Assembly: GCA_017545325.1 (NCBI GenBank)
Contig: JAFWOX010000002.1
Location: forward strand, 1-32,540
Direction: 5' to 3'
DNA length: 32,540 bases
Source: Oscillospiraceae bacterium
GTDB lineage: Bacteria; Bacillota_A; Clostridia; Oscillospirales; Oscillospiraceae
The position numbers and the translations under genes were made by a program. Below the pieces are notes generated by a model that saw only the letters and a program-made list of their open reading frames with translations, made no database searches and had not been told where the DNA came from. Below, piece by piece: positions 23,902 to 32,435 of the stretch; the first letter of the stretch is position 1; every line of letters begins with the position of its first letter.

Positions 23902-24129
23902 AATAAACCTATCCGCGGTGCCACCTTGATTCACGGGCAGACCCGTGCGCTCAGCAGGATACCAACATATCCCCGGCAACTGACGTATGCCCCCACGTCG
24001 CAGCTTTCACTGCGCCCTCCGCGGACCATTATGACGGCTTGTTTCCCACCCGACTCTCAGCAGCGCGGGCTCTCTGTAGGGGCATGATCGTCTTTACTTC
24101 CGCATCAACGGTTTGCCATGTGAAATTTG
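23863..24129 (-). promoter_or_regulatory. Trp-specific T-box leader
   Basis: On the minus strand a leader of about 265 nt carries the T-box sequence AAGGTGGCACCGCGG (core 23925-23913), whose bulge pairs with the uncharged tRNA acceptor end. In the Stem I specifier loop the codon is TGG (24028-24026, context ATAATGGTCCGC), which reads tRNA-Trp. A terminator and T-run follow at 23901-23863. Uncharged tRNA-Trp should stabilise the antiterminator and turn on trpBADCF. Confidence 0.95.
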
Positions 24130-24135
24130 GTTTGG

Positions 24136-24164
24136 ATTATAGCACGGGCATTTTGCCCTGTCAA
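24136..24164 (-). promoter_or_regulatory. Consensus promoter of the trp operon
   Basis: TTGACA (24164-24159), a 17-bp spacer and TATAAT (24141-24136) on the minus strand, a perfect consensus. This suggests control lies in the T-box rather than at initiation. It sits 42 bp beyond the end of the oxidoreductase gene. Confidence 0.93.
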
Positions 24165-24206
24165 TAGGCTTTTTGGAAACTTTTCCCGCCGGGTCCCCTC
24201 CGGGGT

Positions 24207-24779
24207 TCAGCCAAAATACGCCTCGATCCGCGCCTCCGCCTCCGCCAGGATCCCCGCCGCATCCACGCCCTCCACATCCAGCAGCTCCGCGGAGAACAGG
24301 ACGGCTTCGGGAATGCCGTAAAACATGGACGCCAGATCCCGGACATAGGCGAAGCCGTGGTTCGGCGGAAGGATCGGGCCGCCGGCGGTCATCACATAAA
24401 ACAGCCGCTTCGCCCGGCAGTGTCCCATGGGCCGCCCGTCCTCCCCATAGGAGAAGGTCACCCCGGTGACGGTCACCTGCTCGAAGAAGGTCTTCACGGC
24501 GGCGGGAAAGCTCAGGTCCCAATAGGGGGCGGCGATCACGATCTCGTCCGCCGCCGCAAAGGCCCGGGCATAGCGCAGGGCGGGATCTTCCAGCTCCCCG
24601 GACCGCAGAAGGGCGTCCCGCCCGGCAAGGGTCTCCCCGGTCAGGGGGCGAAGGGCCTCCCGCTCCAGGTCGAGCTCCGTCGCCTCTCCCTCCAGGTGCG
24701 CCAGCACCCGCCTGGCCAGGCGCAGGGTCCGGGAGCCCTCCCGGACGCAGGCATTGATCAGCAGAATATTTCGTTTCAT
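24207..24779 (-). CDS. Flavodoxin-fold NAD(P)H-dependent oxidoreductase
   Basis: A 190-residue cytoplasmic flavoprotein. The N-terminal strand LLINACVREGSRT is the FMN phosphate-binding loop, APYWDLSFPAAVKTFFEQV (about residues 84-102) is typical of the NAD(P)H-quinone/azoreductase group, and VMTAGGP matches the second flavin loop. It likely reduces quinones, flavins or azo compounds with FMN. It is the last gene of the six-gene minus-strand operon, 51 bp after the YdcF-like gene. Confidence 0.85.
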   Translation of the reverse strand: MKRNILLINACVREGSRTLRLARRVLAHLEGEATELDLEREALRPLTGETLAGRDALLRSGELEDPALRYARAFAAADEIVIAAPYWDLSFPAAVKTFFEQVTVTGVTFSYGEDGRPMGHCRAKRLFYVMTAGGPILPPNHGFAYVRDLASMFYGIPEAVLFSAELLDVEGVDAAGILAEAEARIEAYFG

Positions 24780-24830
24780 CCGTTTCTCTTCCTTTTCAGC
24801 TCCATGGTTTCCGCTTTTTCCTATCTCCGT

Positions 24831-26048
24831 TCATCGGTAGGCCAAAAACGTCAGCGCGACATAGAACAGGATCATGCTGCCCAGGATCAGGGCCTGTTTT
24901 CCCCGATGCTCCGTCAGCAGCCCCACGAATTCCCGCACCGCCGCATTGGGCCAGAAATACCACTTTGTCCTTGCGCCCATGCCCACCGCCCGCATCTTCA
25001 CCCGCCGGGCCTTGAGACCGCCCCGGAAGACATGATAATTCGTGGTGGAAAAGGCGACCTTTCCCCGGGGATTCACCGCCCAGATCTTCTCCTTGGAGAA
25101 TTTCATGTTCTCCAGGGTATCGGTGGACCGGTCCTCCTCCAGGATCCGCTCCTCCGGAACGCCCTTCTCCAGCAGATACCGCTTCATGGCGGCGCTTTCC
25201 GAACAGACCTCGTCCGGCCCCCGGCCCCCGGAGGTCACAAAGATCGGGTCCTTCCCGGTCTTCTCCCGCTGCTTTTCCGCGAAGGCCAACGCCCGGTCGA
25301 TCCTGCCCCGCAGGATGGGGGACGGAGTCCCGTCCTTCCGGATACCGCAGCCCAGGATGATGATGAAATCCTTATCCGGCTCCGGCTCGTAGCGGATGAC
25401 CAGGGCGTTCGCGATGATGATGCCCAGGAGCATGCATTCGAAATAGAGATAGACGGCGGCAAAGAGGTTGGTGATCAGGTCATGGATCATGACCTCCCTC
25501 TGGCTGCCGGATACGGCGTAATCGAAGACGAAGATAAACACCAGCCCGCCCACCAGCAGGAAGGCCAGGATGATCCCCAGCAGGTTCACCAGCCGCCGCC
25601 CCTCATGCCGGATGAGGGAGAGGTTGGAGACCACCATCGCCGCCGAAAAAACCAGGATGAAGGGGGAAGAAAAGAGCATGTATTGCTTCGCGGAGCCCAG
25701 CAGGGCATGCAGGACCGCGTGAGCCGGATACTGCTCCGGCCACCGGAGCATCCGGTACGCCAGGAACAGGTTCGTCGCCAGCACAAAGAGGTCGAACAGG
25801 GCGAAGCCCATATAATAGATCGTGTTATAGGAATAGGGGTTATACCGCAGCTGCTCCCGCCAGGTCCACAGAAGCGAGACCAGCGCCGTCAGGCAGAAGG
25901 CGGACATGACCAGGCAGATGGGAACGGCCCGGCGTTCCGTTCCCCCCAGGGACAGGAAGAGCACTGCCGCCCCGGCTGCGGCAGCCGGAAGCAGCAGATG
26001 ATACAGGTTCGGTTTTTTCTCCCGGGTGTCAAACTGCAGAATATTCAT
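24831..26048 (-). CDS. Membrane protein with YdcF/DUF218 domain
   Basis: A 405-residue protein. Residues 16-215 hold about six predicted membrane helices. Residues 227-375 form the DUF218/YdcF Rossmann-like domain, beginning with IIILGCGIRKDG and PSPILRGRIDRAL and including VTSGGRGPDE and STTNYHVFRGG. A last helix lies near 385-402. Relatives include SanA and ElyC, linked to envelope integrity and peptidoglycan lipid intermediates; a biochemical activity is not settled. It overlaps the PHP gene by 20 bp, indicating translational coupling. Confidence 0.85.
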   Translation of the reverse strand: MNILQFDTREKKPNLYHLLLPAAAAGAAVLFLSLGGTERRAVPICLVMSAFCLTALVSLLWTWREQLRYNPYSYNTIYYMGFALFDLFVLATNLFLAYRMLRWPEQYPAHAVLHALLGSAKQYMLFSSPFILVFSAAMVVSNLSLIRHEGRRLVNLLGIILAFLLVGGLVFIFVFDYAVSGSQREVMIHDLITNLFAAVYLYFECMLLGIIIANALVIRYEPEPDKDFIIILGCGIRKDGTPSPILRGRIDRALAFAEKQREKTGKDPIFVTSGGRGPDEVCSESAAMKRYLLEKGVPEERILEEDRSTDTLENMKFSKEKIWAVNPRGKVAFSTTNYHVFRGGLKARRVKMRAVGMGARTKWYFWPNAAVREFVGLLTEHRGKQALILGSMILFYVALTFLAYR

Positions 26049-26904
26049 GGCTCTTCATCTCGTCCAGAAAGCGCCGGAGGCCCTCCGGGTATTCCCGATC
26101 AGCCTCCAGGCCGGTATCCCCCAGCTCCACCAGCTTGTTTTTCCCGTGGTAGTCGCTCCCGCAGGTCACATACAGCCCATACCGCTCCGCCAGGGTCAGC
26201 ATCTCCCGGCAGAGCTTCCCCGTAAAGCCGGAATAGAAGCACTCCAGCCCCTCCAGCCCATAGTCCATCAGGCGGCGGACGCGGGCCTCCATCTCCTCCC
26301 CCAGGATCAGCTGGTCCCCATCCCCATAGGCGGGATGGGCCAGAACGGGAACGCCTCCGCTCCCCAGGATCCCCCGGATGGCGTCCTCCGGGCGGAGGTA
26401 TTCGCTGGGGAGACGCAGGCGGTTCAGATACTCCCGGATCCCGATCTCCTTCGTCTCAACATATCCATATTTTACCATCAGATTCCCGATATGGGGCTTG
26501 CCCGGATTATCCAGGGCCATCAGGGCATCGATCTCCTCCCGGGGAAATCCGAAGCCGAACTCTGTCTTCAGAAAATCCAGCCTTGCCGCGACCTTCTTCA
26601 GCCGGAGCCGGTGCCCGTATTCCACCGCCTCCCGGATGGCCGCCGCCTCCGGGTCATAGCCGTAACCCAGGATATGGTATTTCCCCTGTTCATCCCGGCA
26701 GGAGAATTCCACCCCGGTGAGGAACCGGGGATCCCCCGGCTGAAGCAGCGCCGGGATGATCCGGCTTCCCTTAAGGGCGTCGTGATCCGTGACCGAAAAC
26801 AGGCCGATCCCGGCTTCCTTCACCCGGAGGAGGAGCTCCTCCGGGCTGTCCGTCCCGTCGGAAATCGCCGTATGCATATGCAGGTCGACGCCCTTACGCT
26901 CCAT
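26029..26904 (-). CDS. PHP-domain metal-dependent phosphoesterase (TrpH/RNase AM-like)
   Basis: A 291-residue enzyme with a polymerase-and-histidinol-phosphatase metal site: His9 and His11 (DLHMHTAISDG), Asp40-His41 (TDHDA), Glu66 (GVEFS), a later LAHPAY and CGSDYHG. The family member TrpH/YciV of E. coli trims phosphorylated RNA 5' ends (RNase AM) and lies beside the trp operon there; here too the trp operon is the next operon. Its start is 21 bp after the STAS-kinase fusion gene and its end overlaps the YdcF-like gene. Confidence 0.88.
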   Translation of the reverse strand: MERKGVDLHMHTAISDGTDSPEELLLRVKEAGIGLFSVTDHDALKGSRIIPALLQPGDPRFLTGVEFSCRDEQGKYHILGYGYDPEAAAIREAVEYGHRLRLKKVAARLDFLKTEFGFGFPREEIDALMALDNPGKPHIGNLMVKYGYVETKEIGIREYLNRLRLPSEYLRPEDAIRGILGSGGVPVLAHPAYGDGDQLILGEEMEARVRRLMDYGLEGLECFYSGFTGKLCREMLTLAERYGLYVTCGSDYHGKNKLVELGDTGLEADREYPEGLRRFLDEMKSHEYSAV

Positions 26905-26925
26905 CCCGTCCTCCGCGCTTCCCGC

Positions 26926-28518
26926 TCACAGGTTCTTTTTCAGGGTCAGGATATTCTGCCCGTCCCGGTACTCATAGAGCACGTCGTCCATGAGCTTCTT
27001 CGTCATGAAGACGCCCAGGCCGCCCACATCCCGCTCCCCCACCGGGAGGGTGATATCCGGATCGGTGCGGGCCAGGGGATCATAGGGCATGCCCTGGTCG
27101 ATGAAGGTGATGGTCACCGTCACCGGATCCTCGCTCACCTCCACCCGGACCGTGGCGCAGCCCTTATCCGGGGCATAGGCATAATGGGCAATGTTCACGA
27201 AGATCTCCTCCACCGCCACGCCGATCTGCATCATGGCCTTCATGGGGCAGTTGACGGCCTCCAGGCGGGAATCCACAAAGGCCTGCACCCGCCCCAGATT
27301 CTCGTCCGCGGCTTCGATCTCCAGCTCATCCCCTTCCGGCTCCCGCTCCAGGAACGGGCTCAGATCCAGGGAATCCACCTTGTCCAGAAGCTCGGTCAGC
27401 TCCCGGGTCCACAGGGCCAGGGTCGCTTTGTCCGCCTCGCCGGTCAGGTCGGAATGCCGGCGCTTCCAGTCGATCAGGTCCGCATAGGAGATGCAGCGGA
27501 TCCTCTCCTCCGCCGCTTCGGCCTTCCGGTCGTCCGTGGTGTTCAGGTAGGCCCGGAGACTCTTCCTCCAGAATTCCTCCGCCGTTTTCCGGTCGTAGCC
27601 CTGGAAATCCAGAACGATCTGCGGGTCATACTCGGAGAAGCCGAGGTAGGAATTATACATCTGCTCCAGCTCAAAGATGGGCGCGCCCACAGCCAGGGTA
27701 TCCATATCGATCAGCAGCACCTCCCCTCCGGAGAGGACGATGTTCTTCGTATGGTAATCCCCGTGGACCATATGGCTGCTCTCCGGGATCTCCTGCACCA
27801 GGCGCTCCAGCTTATCCCCGTAGCCCTCGGGCAGACTGTCCTTCATCCGGCGGACAAAGGTGAGCGCCTGGGCCTTGACGGAAGGCAGCTTCCCCTCGGG
27901 CACCACGATGCTGTGGACCTTTTTCAGGAAATCCACATATTCCTTCACGCACCAGTCCATGCGCTCCGGCTCCTCCGCCAGGATCTTGGCAAAGCTCCGG
28001 GCATCCAGCAGCTCGAACATGGAACCGTAGCTGTCCCCCACCCGGACCACGTCGTAGGAGATGGCCGTGGGGACGCCCAGGATCAGCGCAAGGCGGGCCA
28101 CCTCCCGCTCATGCTGGATCTCCTCCAGGGCGTCTGCATTCTTGTAGACCTTCACCACGGTATCCTGGTCGATCCGGTAAACCCTGCCCTTGAAGCCCTC
28201 GCCGATGACCTCGCAGCCCTCCACCGAGACGACCTTGTAGGCCTTCTCCACGGGCATCATCTCGGTAAACCCGGTCATCTCCAGGATCTCGTAGACCTCG
28301 GAGCTGACGTTGATGATCCGCAGCCTGGGGTTGGTTTTCTTCAGATGCAGGATCACCCGCAGGCCTGCGCTGGAGATATACGCAAGCTTCTCCGCATCCA
28401 GGACGACCTCCGCATCCCGCTCCGGGCCCAGCTGCGCCAGGATCTCCCGCTCCGCCTGAGGGGCATTGTTGGAATCGATCCGCCCCGAAAGGGGGATCGT
28501 GATCTGTTTTTTCTCCAT
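26926..28518 (-). CDS. Fusion protein: STAS domain, APH-like kinase, RsbW-like HATPase
   Basis: A 530-residue three-domain signalling protein. Residues 1-95 are a STAS (anti-sigma antagonist) domain with the phospho-acceptor context YISSAGLR (Ser50 aligns with the SpoIIAA acceptor). Residues 100-375 form an aminoglycoside-phosphotransferase/choline-kinase fold: a glycine-rich loop (IGEGFKGRVYRI, 105-116), Lys123, the catalytic HGDYHTKN (252-259) and the metal-binding IDMD (270-273). Residues 400-530 form a GHKL ATPase like RsbW/SpoIIAB, with an N-box EEIFVNIAHYAY (Asn442), DQG (474-476) and GGLG (499-502). Antagonist and kinase of a partner switch are thus joined in one chain around a small-molecule-type kinase. 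The target is unknown. Confidence 0.88.
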   Translation of the reverse strand: MEKKQITIPLSGRIDSNNAPQAEREILAQLGPERDAEVVLDAEKLAYISSAGLRVILHLKKTNPRLRIINVSSEVYEILEMTGFTEMMPVEKAYKVVSVEGCEVIGEGFKGRVYRIDQDTVVKVYKNADALEEIQHEREVARLALILGVPTAISYDVVRVGDSYGSMFELLDARSFAKILAEEPERMDWCVKEYVDFLKKVHSIVVPEGKLPSVKAQALTFVRRMKDSLPEGYGDKLERLVQEIPESSHMVHGDYHTKNIVLSGGEVLLIDMDTLAVGAPIFELEQMYNSYLGFSEYDPQIVLDFQGYDRKTAEEFWRKSLRAYLNTTDDRKAEAAEERIRCISYADLIDWKRRHSDLTGEADKATLALWTRELTELLDKVDSLDLSPFLEREPEGDELEIEAADENLGRVQAFVDSRLEAVNCPMKAMMQIGVAVEEIFVNIAHYAYAPDKGCATVRVEVSEDPVTVTITFIDQGMPYDPLARTDPDITLPVGERDVGGLGVFMTKKLMDDVLYEYRDGQNILTLKKNL

Positions 28519-28552
28519 ATTCTTCCGTCTCCTCTTCCCTGTTCCCCGGGGA

Positions 28553-30127
28553 TCAGTCCCCCGTCAGCCTTTCCTTCAGCAGCGCGAGCTGCTCCGGGCT
28601 CATCCCGCCCTCCAGGAGATACTGCTCCGCGCATCCGGCCAGATCCATGGCGCGCAGGTCGGTTGTCTCGTCACCGGAGAGGGTGCGGAGCATGGGATCC
28701 AGCACGCATTCCACGATCACGTCATAGCGCGTCTTTTCCGTTTCCTCGGTGATCCTGTAGTAGTTGAAATAGGTGATGGTGTAATCCTCAACGATCTCCG
28801 CATAACTCGCGCCGCAAAGGGCCTCCAGCAGCATGCAGACGAAGCCCGTCCGGTCCTTACCCTCCGTGCAGTGCACCAGGTACGGGCCCTGGGCCTCCGC
28901 CATGCGGGCGAGGCCGCCCGCCACCTTGGCCTTGAATTCCTCAGAACCGTAATTCATGTTCAGGGCGATGGGCTCCACCTTGCCGCCTTCATACAGGGCG
29001 AGGAAATTGGGGCAGGCAAAATCCGGATCCTCCAGATACCTCCGGATCTTCTGCTCGTTATCCGAAAGGTTCAGGATGAAGGCCACGCCGGCTTCCTTCA
29101 GCAGCGCATCCACATAGGTCGCCCGGTTATGCTGATTGTCGCAGGGGGACGCGCTGCGGCAGAGGATCCCCTCACGGATATCTCCCGCCCGGACGCTCCG
29201 GAAATTCGCAAACATCCCGTCGCTCTCATAGTCCTCCCGGATATCCGAATAATGGATATCCCGGGCGTACTGGATCTCCGCGTACTCCCCCCGCTTCCGG
29301 AGGGCGATGGTCGCCGTGTCGTCCTCTCCGAGACCGGCGAGCTCGAACAGATCACCCGCATTGTTGAACGCCGCCTTGATATACGGATATCCGGGGTAGG
29401 CCACCAGGAGGGGCTCCCCGTTCGCCGTATAGTAGCCGTTGTAATAGGGCAGATCCTCCAGCACATAGCCGTTGGAGAACCGGAGCTCCAGACTATCCCC
29501 ATAGGTGAAGTCCATTGCGTTGAATTCCTCGATGGTCAGGAGGAGATACGCGCCGCCGAATTCCTCCTCATGGAGGATCCGGACGCCCACGGGCAGCGCC
29601 CTCTGCCAGCGCTCCAGCACGTCGTCCAGCTGCGCCTTTTTGACCGGCCCCCGGGGCTCCAGCCCCTTATCCGTTCCGGTAAGGATCTCCTTTTTCACGG
29701 CCCAGTGCATGGCCTCGCCGGCCCAGGGGGAGACCTGGGCGGCATCCGGGTAATCCAGGGGGAACAGCCATGCGCCCTTGAAGCCCTGCCCCAGCGCCTG
29801 GGCGCTGCGGTAGAGCATGGTGGCCAGCTGCTCCCGGGTCACGGGATCATCCGGCCCGAAGCTCCCGTTGCCGTAGCCGTTGACGAGCCCGGTATCCACA
29901 GCCCACCGGATCGCCGGCGCCAGGCTGCCCTCCGGGGGAACATCGTCAAAGCAGGCCCAACCCGGCTCCGACTCCGGCTCGCCGAACCGCCGGAACACCG
30001 CGGCGATGAATTCCCCCCGGGTGAGGAGCTCCTCCCCGGCCTCACCCTCCGCCAGGGCGGGGACGGAGCAGAGGGAAAGCAGCATCGTCAGAATCAGCGG
30101 GAAAGAAAGGATCTTGCTGCGGTTCAT
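28553..30127 (-). CDS. Exported SLH-domain protein tyrosine phosphatase
   Basis: A 524-residue protein with a Sec signal peptide ending near LCSVPALAEG (residue 27). Residues 33-110 form a surface-layer-homology repeat (GLVNGYGNGSFGPDDPVTREQLATMLYR) and 120-175 a weaker second one, expected to anchor it to cell-wall polymer. Residues 180-285 are an unassigned beta-rich segment. The C-terminal part is a tyrosine/dual-specificity phosphatase with the active-site loop VHCTEGKDRTG (Cys420, Arg426). It would act outside the membrane. It lies between two STAS-domain genes in the operon, 16 bp and 34 bp from its neighbours. Confidence 0.87.
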   Translation of the reverse strand: MNRSKILSFPLILTMLLSLCSVPALAEGEAGEELLTRGEFIAAVFRRFGEPESEPGWACFDDVPPEGSLAPAIRWAVDTGLVNGYGNGSFGPDDPVTREQLATMLYRSAQALGQGFKGAWLFPLDYPDAAQVSPWAGEAMHWAVKKEILTGTDKGLEPRGPVKKAQLDDVLERWQRALPVGVRILHEEEFGGAYLLLTIEEFNAMDFTYGDSLELRFSNGYVLEDLPYYNGYYTANGEPLLVAYPGYPYIKAAFNNAGDLFELAGLGEDDTATIALRKRGEYAEIQYARDIHYSDIREDYESDGMFANFRSVRAGDIREGILCRSASPCDNQHNRATYVDALLKEAGVAFILNLSDNEQKIRRYLEDPDFACPNFLALYEGGKVEPIALNMNYGSEEFKAKVAGGLARMAEAQGPYLVHCTEGKDRTGFVCMLLEALCGASYAEIVEDYTITYFNYYRITEETEKTRYDVIVECVLDPMLRTLSGDETTDLRAMDLAGCAEQYLLEGGMSPEQLALLKERLTGD

Positions 30128-30143
30128 TCCGTTTTTCCTCCGT

Positions 30144-30443
30144 TCATTCGATGGTCAGGATATCCGAAAAGCCCGTGACCTCGAAGATCTCCATGATCGT
30201 CTCCCCCACATGGATGAGCTTCATCTTCCCCTGCTTGTTCATCTGTTTCTGCGCCGCAAGCAGCACCCGGAGGCCCGCGGAGGAGATATACTCCAGCTTC
30301 CCGAAATCCAGCGTCAGCTCGGTCACGCCCTCCAGCGTTTCCCTGAACGCCGCCTCCAGCTCCGGCGCGGTGACGGTATCCAGCCGTCCCTCCAGCGCAA
30401 ATACGGCTTTTCCGTCTTCCAGGGTCTTGCAGATATCCAGCAT
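30144..30443 (-). CDS. STAS-domain anti-sigma factor antagonist
   Basis: A 99-residue, single-domain SpoIIAA/RsbV-like protein with GRLDTVTAPELE and the acceptor loop LEYISSAGLRVLL (Ser54-Ser55). Such proteins release a target from a HATPase anti-factor when unphosphorylated. Its likely kinase is the HATPase domain of the fusion protein two genes downstream, whose own STAS domain is similar in this loop and in the MTGF/VTGF segment. The start at 30443 lies 9 nt after GGAGG; the ATG at 30452 directly abuts it. First gene of the operon. Confidence 0.88.
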   Translation of the reverse strand: MLDICKTLEDGKAVFALEGRLDTVTAPELEAAFRETLEGVTELTLDFGKLEYISSAGLRVLLAAQKQMNKQGKMKLIHVGETIMEIFEVTGFSDILTIE

Positions 30444-30535
30444 CCTGTTCATCCTCCATCCATTCGTCCGGCGCCCGACGTTCCGTTCCGCCCATTCCCG
30501 TCAGAGCGGGAGCGGCGCCTGGTAAACCGCCTATT

Positions 30536-30565
30536 ATAATACGCGAAGAGGCCCGGTTCTGTAAA
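30536..30565 (-). promoter_or_regulatory. Promoter of the STAS/phosphatase operon
   Basis: On the minus strand TTTACA (30565-30560), an 18-bp spacer and TATTAT (30541-30536), with an overlapping TATAAT 3 bp further on. The start near 30530 gives a leader of about 85 nt. Together with the promoter at 30691 it accounts for the 307-bp gap between the STAS gene and the oxidoreductase gene. Confidence 0.7.
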
Positions 30566-30690
30566 GGGCTTTTGCCCGCAAAACCCAGGATGAGTCAGAT
30601 TCCCGCAAGGGTAAAGACGGTTATCCGGCGGGAAAGGGGTCCAAACCGGGGGCCGCCTCCCCCCGCCGGGCCTGCGGCAGCTCCCGCCGC

Positions 30691-30719
30691 TGTACAAATA
30701 CATCCGGAGGGGATACAAT
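30691..30719 (+). promoter_or_regulatory. Promoter of the FAD oxidoreductase gene
   Basis: TGTACA (30691-30696), a 17-bp spacer and TACAAT (30714-30719). Transcription would start near 30726, with GGGAGG (30736-30741) and the ATG at 30751 following. It is divergent from the operon promoter at 30536. Confidence 0.65.
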
Positions 30720-30750
30720 AGAAATATATCTATACGGGAGGAACGGAACA

Positions 30751-32283
30751 ATGCTGAATGTTTCCAAGCGCTTCGACGCGGACGTGGTGGTCTGCGGCGG
30801 CGGCCCGGCGGGTTTCTGCGCGGGGCTGGCGGCCGCCCGGGACGGGAAGCGGGTCATCCTGCTGGAATGGCGGGAGTCCCTGGGGGGCCTGTATACCAAC
30901 GGCTATATCACCGGCATGGCGGGGTACGTGGACGGCTACGCCCTGGAATTCCTGCAGAGAATGGAGAAGAAGGGCTATGCCCTTATGAAGCCCCACCTCC
31001 CCTCCATCGACCCGGAGGCGGGTAAGGTGATGATGGAGCAGATGCTCCTGGCGGCGGGCTGCCGCATCCTCTACGGCGCCCATGTCTGCGACTGCGCGGT
31101 GCAGGACGGGCGGATCACCTCCGTCATCGTCTACTGCAAATCCGGCAAGGTACAGGTGACGGGAAGGGTCTTCATCGACTGCACCGGGGATGCGGACCTG
31201 GCCTTCGCCGCCGGGGTCCCCACGGAGATCAGCAGCGCGGAATACCTGGGCCTGAGCCAGTCCGTCACCATGGGCTTCCGCCTGGCCTATGTGAACGAAA
31301 AGAAGTTCCGGGAGGCGGACGCGGAATGGCGGAAGACCATGGACCAGCGGAAGCATCGGAACCTCATCGTCTCCAAGGAGTTCGAGGCCCTGGAGAAGGG
31401 GGATCTGTACGAGATCCTCAGCCCCGGCAACCTGGTGTACACCGTGCCCGGAGGCGCCGACCTCACCTGTACGGACGTGACCCTGGACGCCACCCATACC
31501 TTCGACTGCCGCTGCGACGACGTTCTGGACCTCACCCGGCAGATCGTGGATCAGCACCGGAAGGTCTTCGTCTTCGTGGATTTCCTGCGGAAATACGTTC
31601 CCGGCTTCGAGCATGCGGTGTTGGAAAACCTGGCCCCCATGAACGGCATCCGGGATTCCCGCCGGATCATCGGGGAATACGTCCTCCGGGATATGGATCT
31701 GGCCGCCGGACGGAAGTTCGACGACGGCATCGCCCTCTGGCCGGAGATGTTCGACACCCATGTGCCCACCCCGGGCTTCCATACCGCCATCCGGCATATC
31801 CACGCCCCCGCCCCGGAGGGCTCCGCCGTCGCCCGTCCCTCCCAGGATGAGAACGACCATATGATGCATCCCTTCGTCGCCCCGGAGGGCATGGAGCTGC
31901 GCACGGATCCCCGGGACTGGGCGGAGATCCCCTACCGCTCTCTGATTCCCGTGGGCATTGACAACCTTCTGGCCGCCGGACGGTGCTACAGCGCGGAATT
32001 CCACGCCCTGGGCGCCACCCGGGTCATCGCCACCAGCATGAGCATGGGCCAGGCCGCAGGCCATGCCGCCGCCCTGGCCGCAGAGCGCCGGATCGCTCCC
32101 CGGGAGATCGACGGCCGGGAGCTGCGGGAGCTGCTGGTCCGGGAGGGGGCCCGGCTGAATGAGCCGCCCCAGGGATACTGGGAGACCATGCGGAACGCCA
32201 AGGGGGAATATTATGTCAACAGCTCCGATATCGTGGCCATCTACGATGGGGACACCGCTGCAGGCCATATCGGGGTAAACTGA
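30751..32283 (+). CDS. FAD-dependent oxidoreductase (FAD_oxidored family)
   Basis: A 510-residue flavoprotein. The N-terminal dinucleotide motif GGGPAG (16-21), with Glu39 at the end of the second strand, binds FAD. IDCTGDADLAFAAGVP (about residues 148-163) and the C-terminal IPYRSLIPVGIDNLLAAGRC followed by GATRVIATSMSMGQAAGHAAALA are typical of this family. No signal peptide is present, so it is cytoplasmic. Close characterised relatives and the substrate are unknown to me. It is transcribed alone from its own promoter; two hairpin repeats follow its stop. Confidence 0.87.
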   Translation: MLNVSKRFDADVVVCGGGPAGFCAGLAAARDGKRVILLEWRESLGGLYTNGYITGMAGYVDGYALEFLQRMEKKGYALMKPHLPSIDPEAGKVMMEQMLLAAGCRILYGAHVCDCAVQDGRITSVIVYCKSGKVQVTGRVFIDCTGDADLAFAAGVPTEISSAEYLGLSQSVTMGFRLAYVNEKKFREADAEWRKTMDQRKHRNLIVSKEFEALEKGDLYEILSPGNLVYTVPGGADLTCTDVTLDATHTFDCRCDDVLDLTRQIVDQHRKVFVFVDFLRKYVPGFEHAVLENLAPMNGIRDSRRIIGEYVLRDMDLAAGRKFDDGIALWPEMFDTHVPTPGFHTAIRHIHAPAPEGSAVARPSQDENDHMMHPFVAPEGMELRTDPRDWAEIPYRSLIPVGIDNLLAAGRCYSAEFHALGATRVIATSMSMGQAAGHAAALAAERRIAPREIDGRELRELLVREGARLNEPPQGYWETMRNAKGEYYVNSSDIVAIYDGDTAAGHIGVN

Positions 32284-32315
32284 AGCGCGGAGGAGAGACG
32301 GGTATCCCTCATCCG

Positions 32316-32363
32316 TCTCCGGCTTCCGTGAGATGCCGGAGCCACCTTCCCCCAAGGGAAGGC
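32316..32363 (-). repeat. Dispersed hairpin repeat, copy in reverse orientation
   Basis: On the minus strand it reads from GCCTTCCCTTGGGGGAAGG through an internal CTCCGGC/GCCGGAG hairpin to the end CGGATGAGGG. Two stem-loops, CCTTCCC/GGGAAGG and CTCCGGC/GCCGGAG, occur in 48 bp. It is the inverted partner of the copy at 32436. Confidence 0.7.
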
Positions 32364-32435
32364 AGACCGCGCGGCGGGAACGGGGGACGAAGGGCCACGC
32401 TGGAAGAAACCGGATGCAGGGGCGGCCAGTACCCT

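Noticed and set aside
26026..28752. 908-codon plus-strand open frame opposite the PHP and STAS-kinase genes
   Set aside because: Rich in His, Gln, Leu and Pro with no domain; it spans two convincing minus-strand genes and their ribosome sites.
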